DNA from: Achromobacter sp. B7
GTDB lineage: Bacteria; Pseudomonadota; Gammaproteobacteria; Burkholderiales; Burkholderiaceae_B
Assembly: GCF_003600685.1 (NCBI RefSeq)
Contig: NZ_CP032084.1
Location: forward strand, 5,580,001 to 5,644,000
Direction of reading: 5' to 3'
DNA: 64,000 bases
Shown piece by piece: positions 1-9,000 of the stretch. Position numbers and translations under genes: made by a program. The notes beneath the pieces were generated by a model, which saw nothing but the letters and a program-made list of their open reading frames with translations, made no database searches and was not told the origin of the DNA. Position 1 is the first letter of the stretch, and every line of letters starts with the position of its first letter.

Positions 1-852
1 AAGACGCCGTTTTTCGTGGTCAGCGCGGGCGCCTCGGAACTGACCAATGCGCAATGCACGCCGTACACGGTGCACTACGTTTACGACACGGTGTCGCTGT
101 CGCGCGGCACGGCGCGCGCGATGCTTAAAGAAGGCAACAAGGACTGGTACTTCCTGACGGTGGACCACGCCTTTGGCCACGCGCTGGAGCGCGATGCGTC
201 GGCCGTGGTGCAGGCAAACGGCGGCCAGGTAAAGGGCCGTGTGCGCCATCCGCTGAACACATCGGATTTCTCTTCCTACATCTTGCAGGCGCAGGCGTCG
301 GGCGCCACGGTGCTGGGCCTGGCCAACTCGGCCGCCGACACCAGCAACGCCGTGAAGGCCGCCGCCGAATTCGGCCTGACGCCGAAGATGAAAATTGCCG
401 GCCTGCTGGTGCTGATCACCGACATCCACGCGCTGGGCCTGGCCGCCGGGCAAGACATGTACCTGACCACCGCCTGGTACTGGGACCAGGACGACGCATC
501 CCGCAAATGGGCCGCGCGCTTTGAAGAGCGCATGAAAAAGAAGCCGTCGATGCTGCAAGCGGGCGATTACTCGGTCACCACCACCTACTTGAACGCGGTG
601 AAAGCCACCGGCACGACGGACGGCGAAGCCATCATGAAGTGGGTCAAGAGCAACCCGGTAAACGATTTCTTTGTGAAGAACGCGACGGTGCGCGCTGACG
701 GCCTGCTGGTGCACGACATGTATTTGATGCAGGTGAAAAAGCCGGCCGAATCGAAGGGGCCTTGGGACTATTACAAGCTGGTCGCGAAGATTCCGGGTGA
801 TGAGATCTATACCTCGCCGAAGGAATCCAAGTGCCGCTTGATGACGCAATGA
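1..852 (+). CDS. Branched-chain amino acid-type ABC substrate-binding protein (5' truncated by window edge)
   Basis: This is the C-terminal part of a periplasmic type 1 binding protein of the LivK/Leu-Ile-Val family. The reading frame is open from base 1, so the true start lies upstream of the window. Visible family features are the phrase FLTVDHAFGHALERDA (Rossmann-like lobe), the segment around LGLANSAADTSN, and the C-terminal YLMQVKKPAESKGPWDYYK that closes many members. It would bind a small organic or amino acid solute in the periplasm for an ABC importer. No LivHMGF genes follow it here. The gene ends at TGA 850-852 and is followed by decayed sequence. The substrate is unknown. Confidence 0.85.
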   Translation, partial: KTPFFVVSAGASELTNAQCTPYTVHYVYDTVSLSRGTARAMLKEGNKDWYFLTVDHAFGHALERDASAVVQANGGQVKGRVRHPLNTSDFSSYILQAQASGATVLGLANSAADTSNAVKAAAEFGLTPKMKIAGLLVLITDIHALGLAAGQDMYLTTAWYWDQDDASRKWAARFEERMKKKPSMLQAGDYSVTTTYLNAVKATGTTDGEAIMKWVKSNPVNDFFVKNATVRADGLLVHDMYLMQVKKPAESKGPWDYYKLVAKIPGDEIYTSPKESKCRLMTQ

Positions 853-916
853 TCCGATGACGCAATGACGCAACGACGCATACGGGCAAACCCATAACGC
901 CTTCCAGGAAACCCGC

Positions 917-1061
917 ATGACCCCGCAAGACTTGACCGCCCTGCCCGTGGACCTGAGCGGTGCCTTTGCGCACGCCCTATGCCGCGTCCAAATAGGGCTT
1001 GGTCGAGTTGACGCGATCGCTGGCGGTGGAGTTGGGCAGTTACGGCATCTGCGCCGGCGTG
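917..1061 (+). pseudogene. Truncated gene start joined to a short-chain dehydrogenase remnant
   Basis: A good Shine-Dalgarno (AGGAA at 908-912) precedes an ATG at 917 that opens about 20 codons of an unrecognised gene start. From 978 a different frame reads YAASK, then a TAG stop (993-995), then GLVELTRSLAVELGSYGI. That is the catalytic YxxxK motif and following helix of a short-chain dehydrogenase/reductase, with a stop just after the active-site Lys. The similarity ends near 1060, where a reversed LysR fragment begins. I read this as a deletion scar that joins pieces of two former genes. It is not expected to make a functional protein. Confidence 0.6.
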
Positions 1062-1172
1062 GCCGATCGCCGGCTGCGTCAGGCTCATGACCCGCGCGGC
1101 CTGGCGCGTCGAGCCGGTCATGACAACCGTGTAGAAGATGCGCAGATCGTGGATGTTGAAGTTGCGCTTCAT
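1056..1172 (-). pseudogene. LysR-family regulator, N-terminal fragment
   Basis: Reading leftwards from an ATG at 1172, the first 38 or so codons give a typical LysR helix-turn-helix start (HDLRIFYTVVMTGSTRQAAR, then a TQPAIGHA recognition-helix stretch). After that the frame dissolves into sequence belonging to the oppositely oriented dehydrogenase remnant. The start lies 4 nt after the stop of the DUF1254 gene, so it was probably once the second gene of that transcription unit. The effector domain is entirely missing. Confidence 0.7.
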
Positions 1173-1176
1173 GCCG

Positions 1177-2649
1177 CTAGCGCGCCACGCGTTCGATTTC
1201 CGGTGTGACCCACTTGCCGTCCAACAGCGCCGGCTTGGGCCAGTAATAGCGCATCGTCACCATGAACGGGCCGTCCGGCGCCGGCAGCCAATTTGATTCG
1301 CGGCCCTTGCCCGGGGACTGCGCCTGGATGTGAATGGTGACCCCGCCATCCGCGTCTTTTTTCAGCGACGGCAGCATGGAGGAATTGATCAGGTAGCGGC
1401 CCAGCGGATTGGGCGCCAGCAATTGCTCGGGCAGGCGATACAGGGTCATGGACCAGAATGCGTTGACCGGCGGCAGGCTGCGCGGCGCGAAGCGCATGGT
1501 GTAGGCGTACCTGCCGTCCAGCTCTTGCCCACGGCTGTCTTTTTCAAGCACGGGGTACAGCGCTTCTTCGCGGCTATTGGCGCCGATGCCGATCTGCGTG
1601 CCGGTAGCGCGCGACAGGTAATCGTTCTTGAGCTTGGCGCGATCGCCAAACAGCGTATCGGTCTTGCCGGCCAGCGCCGCGCGGTTCTTGTCGATGTCGT
1701 TCTGCGCGGTGTGCATGCCCTCTTGCAGGGCGCGGCGCAGGCGCGGGTCCAGCTTGTCGACCGGGTACGGCTGGCCCGGCTTGATGCCGATGCTTGCCAG
1801 GCGTTCGCGCAACCATTTTTCGGTGGGGTGCGTGGGGGCAAACTGAAGCAGGAAGGCCAGCTGGTGATAGAACTCAAGCGAGGTGCGCATCTCGTGCGGC
1901 GGCACGGGGGCAATCCACTCGATCGGGGCCGGCGCGGGCGGCGGCGCGGTGCGCGTGTACGCGGACAGCGGCTGCACCTTGTAGCGCGCCTGGATGCGCT
2001 TGACGTTGTCCAGGTCGGCCGGGTTGAACAGCTGCGTGCGCCCCACCAGGCTGACCAGTTCCGTTTCTGACTTGATGACCCGCGTGATGCCCTTGGGCGT
2101 CTTGCCCTGCCAGCGCGGCCCCGCCACCAGGAAGTGGCCGCCGCCGTTGCCGGTTTCGCGGCTGCCGATATAGGCGAAGTTATACGTGTACAGGTCCATC
2201 AGTTGCAGGACGAAGTACCGCCGCTTCTCCATGGGCGGCACGCTGATGGCCACGGGTTCGGCGCGCAGGTCCAGCATCGCGAAGGAATACGGCGTATCGG
2301 AATTCGGCGTGACGAACGCGGTGTCGTCGGGCGTGAAGACGCGCGCGATGTTGATGATGGTGTTGGGCGGCCCCTTGTACTGGGGGTTGGTCTTGTCCAG
2401 GTTGAAGGCGTACAGGGTCTGGTAGCTGGCGACCATGGGTGTGCCGTACAGATACGCTTCGCTGGCGATGCTGCGCGCCTGCTGCGCGGTGACGCCGTGA
2501 ATGCCGACGGACTGCGAACCCGTTGCCTCGTCCGGAGACGTGAAGCTGCACCCGGCTACGCCAGCGGCCAGCATCAAGATGGCAAGCCCGCCCAAAACGG
2601 GGTGCCGGGCCGGTGACGACAAGCCGGTGCTACTCTGGCGATCACGCAT
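1177..2649 (-). CDS. DUF1254/DUF1214 domain lipoprotein
   Basis: The 490-residue product begins with a lipoprotein signal peptide. Its hydrophobic core GGLAILMLAAGVAGC has a lipobox ending at Cys34. The body matches the DUF1254 then DUF1214 layout: an N-terminal block with EAYLYGTPMV and FVTPNSDTPYSFAMLDLR, and a C-terminal block with VNAFWSMTLY and the Trp-rich PKPALLDGKWVTPEIER ending. Members are secreted or periplasmic proteins of unknown biochemical role. An upstream in-frame start at 2751 exists, but ATG 2649 has GGAG ten bases before it and gives a proper signal peptide, so I prefer 2649. A decayed LysR gene follows directly. Confidence 0.85.
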   Translation of the reverse strand: MRDRQSSTGLSSPARHPVLGGLAILMLAAGVAGCSFTSPDEATGSQSVGIHGVTAQQARSIASEAYLYGTPMVASYQTLYAFNLDKTNPQYKGPPNTIINIARVFTPDDTAFVTPNSDTPYSFAMLDLRAEPVAISVPPMEKRRYFVLQLMDLYTYNFAYIGSRETGNGGGHFLVAGPRWQGKTPKGITRVIKSETELVSLVGRTQLFNPADLDNVKRIQARYKVQPLSAYTRTAPPPAPAPIEWIAPVPPHEMRTSLEFYHQLAFLLQFAPTHPTEKWLRERLASIGIKPGQPYPVDKLDPRLRRALQEGMHTAQNDIDKNRAALAGKTDTLFGDRAKLKNDYLSRATGTQIGIGANSREEALYPVLEKDSRGQELDGRYAYTMRFAPRSLPPVNAFWSMTLYRLPEQLLAPNPLGRYLINSSMLPSLKKDADGGVTIHIQAQSPGKGRESNWLPAPDGPFMVTMRYYWPKPALLDGKWVTPEIERVAR

Positions 2650-2822
2650 ACATTTGCTCCAACACATTCTGATGTTGGCAACGCCCTGTTGGCGGCAGCG
2701 TCGCGGGCAAGGACTGCAATTCCCGGGGGATTCTGGCATATTTCCCGTCAATCAAGAAGGCTCGGCCAACCGCGGCCACAGCGCGGTCAGCCCCCACCCA
2801 CACCGCAACAACCATCCCTTGC

Positions 2823-3416
2823 ATGCCCACCACCCCGACACACCCCGACGCCCTCTTGCCCATTGACGCCAACGTGCGCGCATCGTCGTACTTCGTTCTG
2901 CGGGCAACGCACGCCTGCCGCCACTGCCGGCACGCCACCCCGGTTTACGCGCTGGCGTTGCCGGCGGGGCACGAAAGCACAGAGGCCGAGACCGAGTTGG
3001 ACGACGATGGCGAGAGCCGGGGCCTGGACCCGGGCGCGTTTCACGATTGGCTGTTCAGCCCGCCAACCTGGCAACGCGTACCCGGCCCGGCGCTGATCTC
3101 GCAAGTGGGAATATTGGCGGCGGACGTGGCGGCGCACTTGCGCCAGGCGGCCCCGGCGCTACGCCCGGACCCGGACGGCCAGGGTCAATGGACCAATTTT
3201 TGCGAGCATTGCGGCCACGCGATATGGGAGGGCGATTTGTACCCAACCGTGGGCCAGGCCTTTTGCCCGAAGGACGATGCCGCTGCCACACAGACCTTGG
3301 TACAGACCGTGCACGCGCCCTTCGCGGCTTACGCGTCGATGATCTGGTCGGACGGCTATCGCAACAAATGGCCGCTGTTCAAGCGGCTGGGCGTAGCGTG
3401 CGGCGAGGCGGATTGA
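2823..3416 (+). CDS. Hypothetical protein with two CxxC pairs
   Basis: This is a 197-residue protein that I do not recognise. It carries two CxxC pairs, CRHC near residue 33 (followed by a His) and CEHC near residue 128. Each lies close to further His and Cys residues, so the pairs could together form a zinc site. The middle is acidic (ESTEAETELDDDGES). There is no signal peptide or membrane segment, so it is probably cytoplasmic. It is divergent from the DUF1254 gene and followed by GC-rich tandem repeats. Coding bias matches the neighbours, so I consider it real. Confidence 0.7.
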   Translation: MPTTPTHPDALLPIDANVRASSYFVLRATHACRHCRHATPVYALALPAGHESTEAETELDDDGESRGLDPGAFHDWLFSPPTWQRVPGPALISQVGILAADVAAHLRQAAPALRPDPDGQGQWTNFCEHCGHAIWEGDLYPTVGQAFCPKDDAAATQTLVQTVHAPFAAYASMIWSDGYRNKWPLFKRLGVACGEAD

Positions 3417-3430
3417 ATCAGCGTCGGGCC

Positions 3431-3535
3431 ACGCAGGTCGGGTCGCGCAGGCCGCGCCACGTCAGGTCGGGCCGCGTCAGGCCGGGCCGCGCAGGCCGGG
3501 CCGCGTCAGGCCGGGCCGCGCAGGCCCGGCGGGCC
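3431..3535. repeat. GC-rich tandem repeat, about 7 copies of a 14-15 bp unit
   Basis: Between the CxxC gene and the AllA-like gene the sequence repeats variants of gtcaggccgggccgc and gcaggccgggccgc. The copies differ at one or two positions. It lies in the gap between two convergent genes, so a role as a slippage-prone spacer or a structured 3' region is possible. No protein is encoded. Confidence 0.85.
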
Positions 3536-3551
3536 GGCCGACCTTCAGCGT

Positions 3552-4115
3552 TCAGGCATCCACGGCCTGCTCGCGTTCCGCCACGTCTTCAAGCTGATGC
3601 GTGGCAATTGCCACGATGGCGCTTTCGGTCGCGCGGGCATCGGTGCTCAGGTGCTGGATCAGGTCCAGCGTGGTGGACCGGCGCGTCAGCATCAGGCAGG
3701 TCACCTCGGCATCAACCACGCGGGTTGCATGCCAGCAGCCCGGCCGCATGCAGATGCCCTGCCCTTGCGGCACAAGAAAGGCGGCCAGCGTCGTCAGGTC
3801 GGGGCTGCCGTCGGCATTGCTGCTGGCCACCACCTGGATGATCGTGCCGGTCAGCGGCACGATGGCCTGTTGCGTCAGCAGATGCTTTTCCAGGCTGGCG
3901 ATGTCGGTCGCGCGGCTTCGGTAATTTACCCACAGCACTTCGGCGTCGCCGCCCGCGCCCGTGTTGAAGACATGTTCCTGCCAGAAGTCCGTGGCGGCGT
4001 TCGAGAACAGCGGCACCCCGTTGCCGTCCGGAATCGGCTTGCCCAGCATCCAGCCATAAGGCGTGAACGCTTGCGGCGTCAGGTCATTGACTTCCAACTG
4101 CGTGTTGCTTGTCAT
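3552..4115 (-). CDS. Ureidoglycolate lyase-family protein
   Basis: This 187-residue protein of the AllA/ureidoglycolate lyase cupin family would cleave ureidoglycolate to glyoxylate and urea in purine (allantoin) catabolism. Family marks are the opening LTPQAFTPYGWMLG, the core VPLTGTIIQVVA, then LAAFLVPQGQGICMRPGCWH with the conserved WH, and a C-terminal cupin strand. The start ATG at 4115 overlaps the stop of the upstream arm-domain gene by 4 nt (ATGA), and AGGG lies 7 bases before it, so translation is probably coupled. No other allantoin genes are nearby, so the real substrate may differ. Confidence 0.75.
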   Translation of the reverse strand: MTSNTQLEVNDLTPQAFTPYGWMLGKPIPDGNGVPLFSNAATDFWQEHVFNTGAGGDAEVLWVNYRSRATDIASLEKHLLTQQAIVPLTGTIIQVVASSNADGSPDLTTLAAFLVPQGQGICMRPGCWHATRVVDAEVTCLMLTRRSTTLDLIQHLSTDARATESAIVAIATHQLEDVAEREQAVDA

Positions 4116-4351
4116 GCGGAACCCTGTGTTGGCTTGGGCGGCGTGCCGCGTTTGGGAAATTCAGCGGCGTAATCGAAATCGCCGCGCGCAATGGCTTCGA
4201 TGATCGCGGCGCGCCGGTCGGCGGCGCGTTTCAGGTTGGCGGCCGTGGGCTTGACGCGGATGCGTTCCACGCAATGCCGGCCGTCGTAGTAGAAGCCGAT
4301 CTCGATGGACGATTCCGACGCGGGCCGGACGCCTTCGAACCCCTGGCTCAT
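4112..4351 (-). CDS. Stand-alone integrase arm-type DNA-binding domain (DUF3596-like)
   Basis: The 79-residue protein matches the N-terminal arm-binding domain of phage-type tyrosine recombinases (DUF3596). The diagnostic pieces are GVRPASESSIEIGFYYDGRH, then PTAANLKRAADRRAAI, then the terminal ARGDFDYAAEFP. In an integrase this domain binds arm-type att sites and is followed by core-binding and catalytic domains. Here the gene stops after the arm domain and no recombinase catalytic sequence follows. It overlaps the AllA-like gene by 4 nt. It may be a domesticated DNA-binding protein or the last remnant of an integrated element. Confidence 0.75.
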   Translation of the reverse strand: MSQGFEGVRPASESSIEIGFYYDGRHCVERIRVKPTAANLKRAADRRAAIIEAIARGDFDYAAEFPKRGTPPKPTQGSA

Positions 4352-4452
4352 CGCCTTTCCCGTGATGGTTGCTGTTGGGCCACATGATAAACGCTACGCG
4401 ATGACGAAAAAAAGGCGCAGCGCGCCTTCGGTGAAACCAAGCCGCGATGACG

Positions 4453-4540
4453 CACCGGTGCGCCGATGCGCCGGTGCGCCGATGCGCCGGTGCGCCGATG
4501 CGCCGGTGCGCCGGTGCGCCGGTGCGCCGACGCGCCATCG
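4453..4540. repeat. 8-bp tandem repeat (cgccggtg/cgccgatg), about 11 copies
   Basis: Eleven near-identical octamers alternate between cgccggtg and cgccgatg. The block lies between the end of the hcp gene (4552) and the start of the arm-domain gene (4351). Octamers are not codon multiples, so the array would shift frame if it were translated. It is intergenic and probably varies in copy number. It produces long His/Arg/Ala-rich false reading frames on both strands. Confidence 0.9.
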
Positions 4541-4551
4541 CGGCGACCTGC

Positions 4552-5070
4552 TTAGCTTTCCAGCGGTTTGCGCCAGTCGTCCGACGCTTCGGTGCCGGCA
4601 ATTTCGTGCGTCCACGTGATCTTGCGGTACGCCATGGCTACCTTGATCAACTGCGTGAAGTCCGACTTGCTGGGGTCTTGCGCGTGCGGCAACACACTCG
4701 TGATGTCCACGATGGTGGCGTCTTCCAGAGCCGTCGTGAAGAAGTGTTCCTGCTTGCCGTCGATGGACGTGCGATACCACTTCACTTCAACTTCGGGCAG
4801 CATTTCGCCCGAGGCCAGCGCGTGATACAGCAAGGGCGTGGCCTTGTTCAGCGCGCTGGTGAAGATGAACGGCTTGTGCACGCGCTGGCCCGAAGGCTGG
4901 CCGCTTTGCGGGTCGGTCGGGGTGTTGACGCGGTGTTCGATTTCCTGGACCAGGATCTGGTCTTCGTGGCCTTCGACGTACACGTTGCCGACCGAATCCG
5001 CGGTGAAGGCGCCTTCGGTGATGTTGCCCTGGGTTTTGCCGGAAATGCTGATATAGGCGGGAGTAGGCAT
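4552..5070 (-). CDS. hcp: Hcp family type VI secretion protein (orphan)
   Basis: The 172-residue product is a typical Hcp, the hexameric ring protein that forms the inner tube of the type VI secretion system and is itself exported. It starts with MPTPAYISISGKTQGNITEG and contains YVEGHEDQILVQEIEHRV, the HKPFIFTSALNKATPLLYHA segment and the C-terminal VAMAYRKITWTH, all conserved in Hcp1-type proteins. The longer frame to 5157 is rejected because ATG 5070 has AGGA at the right distance. No other T6SS genes (tssBC, vgrG, clpV) occur in the window, so it is an orphan copy that would serve a system encoded elsewhere. Confidence 0.92.
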   Translation of the reverse strand: MPTPAYISISGKTQGNITEGAFTADSVGNVYVEGHEDQILVQEIEHRVNTPTDPQSGQPSGQRVHKPFIFTSALNKATPLLYHALASGEMLPEVEVKWYRTSIDGKQEHFFTTALEDATIVDITSVLPHAQDPSKSDFTQLIKVAMAYRKITWTHEIAGTEASDDWRKPLES

Positions 5071-5448
5071 GTCGATTCCTAAGTCGTCGTAGTGGGTGGC
5101 CATGGTGGCCGGATGCCTCCCGAAGGAGGCGCTACGTAGGGCTAACGCAACATCCATGCCAAGGCGTGAATTAAAAAGCTATTCGCAATGGAATCAAAGA
5201 CTTGGGATGGATTTACGATAAGTACGACGCGCCGCTTCCCCCTTGTTGCCCGTGGTTTCTCGGCTTTTCCGGGGCGATACGGGCCAGAACTGGCTCGCCA
5301 GAAAATAAAGGCTTATAGATCAACGCGTTGCAGCGGGTCAGATTTGGCCTGATCGAGTCAGATCTGGCCCAGCTCGGTACCATGGCTGTTCGACGCTGTT
5401 GGCACGACTTTGTCTTCCTGCCCCGCCCCGCTACCAAGGACGCCCCAC
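5071..5448. other. Intergenic region between hcp and the cupin gene, with a UUCG hairpin
   Basis: This 378-bp divergent spacer holds the upstream regions of hcp (minus) and the cupin gene (plus). On the minus strand the hcp leader contains GCCTCC-TTCG-GGAGGC (5115-5130), a six-pair hairpin closed by the very stable cUUCGg tetraloop. The right half carries two copies of gtcagatNtggcc about 20 bp apart (near 5338 and 5357). I see no further gene. Confidence 0.5.
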
Positions 5449-5829
5449 ATGACTACCAATTTGTCATCGCATTACGTCTTGCTGGATGCCGCCGGCACCG
5501 CGACAACCGTGAACGGCGGCGACGCGTTCTGGTCGCAGTCGCCTGACGAGCTGGACCGTTTCGGCCGTGGCTGGCTGGTGTCGGAATACACCTTCACCAA
5601 GGACTGGCCGCAATGGGAGATGCACCCCGAAGCCGACGAGATCGTCCGCCTGATGGCGGGCGCGGCCGAGCTGCATCTGGAATGGCCCACCGGCGTGCAA
5701 GTGGTAAAGATGCTGGCCGACGATGCCTATGTCATACCGAAGGGCGCCTGGCATACCGTCAAGGTGATGGAACCCTGTCGCATGTTGCACATCACCATGG
5801 GCGCGGGCACACAGCACCGGCCGGTCTAG
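5449..5829 (+). CDS. Cupin domain protein
   Basis: The 126-residue single-domain cupin has the second cupin motif partly visible in DDAYVIPKGAWHTVKVMEPC (metal-type His) and the first around QWEMHPEADEIVRLMAG (HPExDE). It is likely a small metal-binding cytoplasmic enzyme or sensor, and the substrate cannot be read from the sequence. The start is placed at ATG 5449 because AAGGA lies 8 bases upstream. A longer frame from 5410 lacks such a site. It stands alone between the orphan hcp and the WG-repeat pair. Confidence 0.8.
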   Translation: MTTNLSSHYVLLDAAGTATTVNGGDAFWSQSPDELDRFGRGWLVSEYTFTKDWPQWEMHPEADEIVRLMAGAAELHLEWPTGVQVVKMLADDAYVIPKGAWHTVKVMEPCRMLHITMGAGTQHRPV

Positions 5830-6075
5830 CGCACAACCCTACAACCGGGAAATCAAGGCCAAGGCGAACCGCCGCCGACACGGCACCGACTTGCCACCGA
5901 ATGGCCATGGGATTGCCACCCATTAACGCTTCGTTTTCTATCGTTACATTTACCCCTTCATTGCCTGCTACTGCTGGTTACAGTGCTGCCTTCGCATATT
6001 TTGGCAAGGCTCCCCGACCATGTGGCACGTCCGGCTTGGCTTCCCCTTTTTCGCGGCGCTTGTCCGCGCCTTCGC

Positions 6076-9000
6076 ATGATGCGCGCCGCGATCAAGCCGC
6101 TGGCCCTGGCCCTGGCCTTGGCCCTGCCGACACTGCCCGTGACCGCGCGCGCGGAGTCCTGGCTGGACCAGTGCACCACCTCTTACTACGGACAGGGCTC
6201 GGACCCGGTCTGCCATCAGCCTTTCAGCGAAGGGCTGGCGGCTGTGCTGACGGGATCGCGCAGCGACGAGGCCGGCGCCTGGGGCTATATCGACAAGCAA
6301 GGACGCATGGCCATCGCGCCTGCCTATCGGTACGTCATGCCGTTTCAGAACGGCGTGGCCGCCGCCAGCCAAGGCGAGTTGTGGGGCTATATCGACCCCA
6401 AGGGCCAGTGGGTTATCAAGCCGCGCTATACCAACGCCACGGGGTTCAATGCCGAAGGCACCGCGCTGGTTGAAGAAGACGAGCGGGACGTCCTGATCGA
6501 CCGTCAGGGCAAGGTCGTCAAGACCTTTCCGCTGGGCACGCGCACATGGGGTTTCATGCCCGGCCAGAAGCTGGCATCGATAGAAATGCCCACGCCGCCG
6601 CGCCTGATCAACACCACGACGGGCGCGGCCGCCGAGCTGCCCGAAGGCGTGATGATGCTGGCCGCGCCGTCGGCCGGATACCTGCCCGCGCAGGTACGAG
6701 GGTCGCGCTATTCCGGGTGGTGGGGCTTGCTGGACGCGCAGGGCCGCTGGGCCGTGACGCCGCAGGTGCTGCGTTCGCGCGAAGCGCCCATGCGCGACGG
6801 CGACGTCGTGGCCGTACGCCGCGATGAAAAGTGGACGTTCGTGAACCCGCGCGGTGAAGCCATTTCGTCCGCCGCCTACGAACGCGTGCAATGGCTCGCG
6901 CCCGGCGTGTGGCTGGTGGCCAGCGAAGACGGCAAGTCGACGTTGCTGGACGGCCGCCTCAAGCCGACGCATGCGTTCACCACGTCGTACATGGGTGTGC
7001 AGCAGCGCGATGGCTGGCGCTATCTGTCCGACGCATCGACCACGCTGTTGATCAGCCCCGCCGGAACGATGCAGAAGCTGGCGATACGCGACGGCCGCGT
7101 CGACATCGTGCAAGGCCGCGCGTGGGTCTATGGCATGCCGGCCGATGGCGCGCCGCGCGCGGATGGCGCCGGCGACGCCGCAGCGGGCGACGCCGCAGCA
7201 AGCGACGCCGCAAAGGAAGCCGCGCCCGTTGCCGTGGAAGCCTCGGACGGTAACGTCGATATCGCGGCCGACGCAGTAGCGGTGGATGCGGCGGACAATG
7301 CGGCCGCCGCTGCGGCAGGAGCCTCCGACGCGTCCAAGCCCGGCACGGACGCGGTGGCGGCGGTCGGTACCGCGGCGGTCGATACCGCGGCGGTCGATAC
7401 CGCGGCGGTCGACACCACCGCAGCCGACACCGCCACCGTCGTCACCGACGTCGCGGAAACCGCCGGCGCGGATCAAGCCGCGGCCGGGGCCGAAGTGGCC
7501 GACACCATCAGCTCGGACGACGCCGCCTCGTACTCGGCTACGGTCGCCAGCGCCGACGGGTCGCTGGTGCAGGTCTACGCGGCCGACGGCAAACCTTTGC
7601 TGGATTCAGACACTGCCCAGCGCCTGCGCGGCTATGACGTCAGCGAGTTTTCACCTCGCAAGACCGCCCCGCGCACGCCGGGCAACGCGACCATGCCGCT
7701 GGCGCTGCTGCGCGCCCTCAACGGCGACCGGCCGCTGGCCATCCTGACCGCCACCGGCAAGATCGTGTCGAACCCGCAATGGGAAAACATCGACACCTAT
7801 AACGTGACGATGCCGCTGGTGGTGCGCGCAAAGGGCGACAAGGTGGGCGCCATCGACGGCCAGGGCAAATGGGCGGTGCCCCCGGAATACAGCGAATTGC
7901 GGCCGTTCAACGGCCCCTACACCTGGGCGCGCACGCCCGACATGCTGCGTCGCGACGCCATCCTGATCGATGCGCAGGGCAAACCCACGCGCGTGCCGGA
8001 CGAGGTGGGCGCGGCAGCCTCCGACCTGGACGGCGATCTGCTGGTCTACCGCGCCGCCGACGATAACCGCGAGCGCCGTTGGGGCCTGTGGAACGTGCGC
8101 TTGAACGCGCCCGCCCTGAAGCCCGACTACGAACGCATCGAGGAATTCGACGACGACTGGGTCCGCGTCCAGGACAAGGACCGATGGGGCGTCGTCAACC
8201 GGCAGGGCCAGTGGGTCGTGCCGGCCAAGCACGACAGTGCCTACGGCATGGAATATCTGGGCAACGGCGTCATGCTGGTGAGCGAACCCGAAGGCAAGGG
8301 CCTGGCCGGCCGCTACGGCGACAGCCCGTACCGCATGGTCAACCTGCGCACCGGCAAGCACAGCGACATCATCTACGGCAAGCCCGACAAGCTGGCCGAA
8401 GGCCGCTACATCGGTCAACTGGCCGACGGCAGCGCCGTGCTGTTTGACGCGCAAGGCCGTGCCACCAAGATTTCCGACGGCCGTCCCGAAAGCAAAGAGC
8501 AGCACGGTGAATGGCTGATCGTGCGCCAGGACGAACGCGAAGGCGCCATCGACGCGCGCGGCAACCTGCAAGTGCCCGCGCTGTATGGCGAATTCAACCC
8601 CTTCTTCGTGCAGCCCGAGGGCCTGGCGCGCGTCAACCAGGGGTCCGGCTATCGCGTCATCGACCAGCAGGGCAAGACAGTGCTGGAAAAGCGCGGCGAC
8701 GGCTTCCCGCTGGCGTCCATGCGGCGCGTGCTGTTCACCGACGACAGCTCGTCCACCACGGTGTTGACGGACCTGCAAGGCCGCGAAGTGGCGCGCCTGT
8801 CCGGCCGCTATCCGGTGGAATACCGCCACGCCAGCGAAGGCGTGGTGCCGTACAGCGAGAACTACGGCAAGTACGGCTTCCTGGACGCGGCGGGCAAGCG
8901 CGTCGTGGGCGCGCACTTCAGCGTGCTAGGCCCGTTGAAACACGGCCTGGCACGGGCGCAACGCCTGGACCGCACCGGCAAGCTGTATGGGTTCATCGAC

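Noticed and set aside
3552..4351. Reading the arm-domain gene as proof of a resident prophage
   Set aside because: No recombinase catalytic domain, phage structural gene or att repeat is visible. Only a remnant or domesticated domain can be supported.
4453..4540. Possible CRISPR-like array
   Set aside because: The units are 8 bp with no spacers, and no cas genes are present. It is a simple tandem repeat.
4394..4780. Frames with repeated APAHRRTG or RRCAGAP units that look like repeat proteins
   Set aside because: They arise from the 8-bp DNA array. An octamer repeat cycles through all frames and is intergenic.
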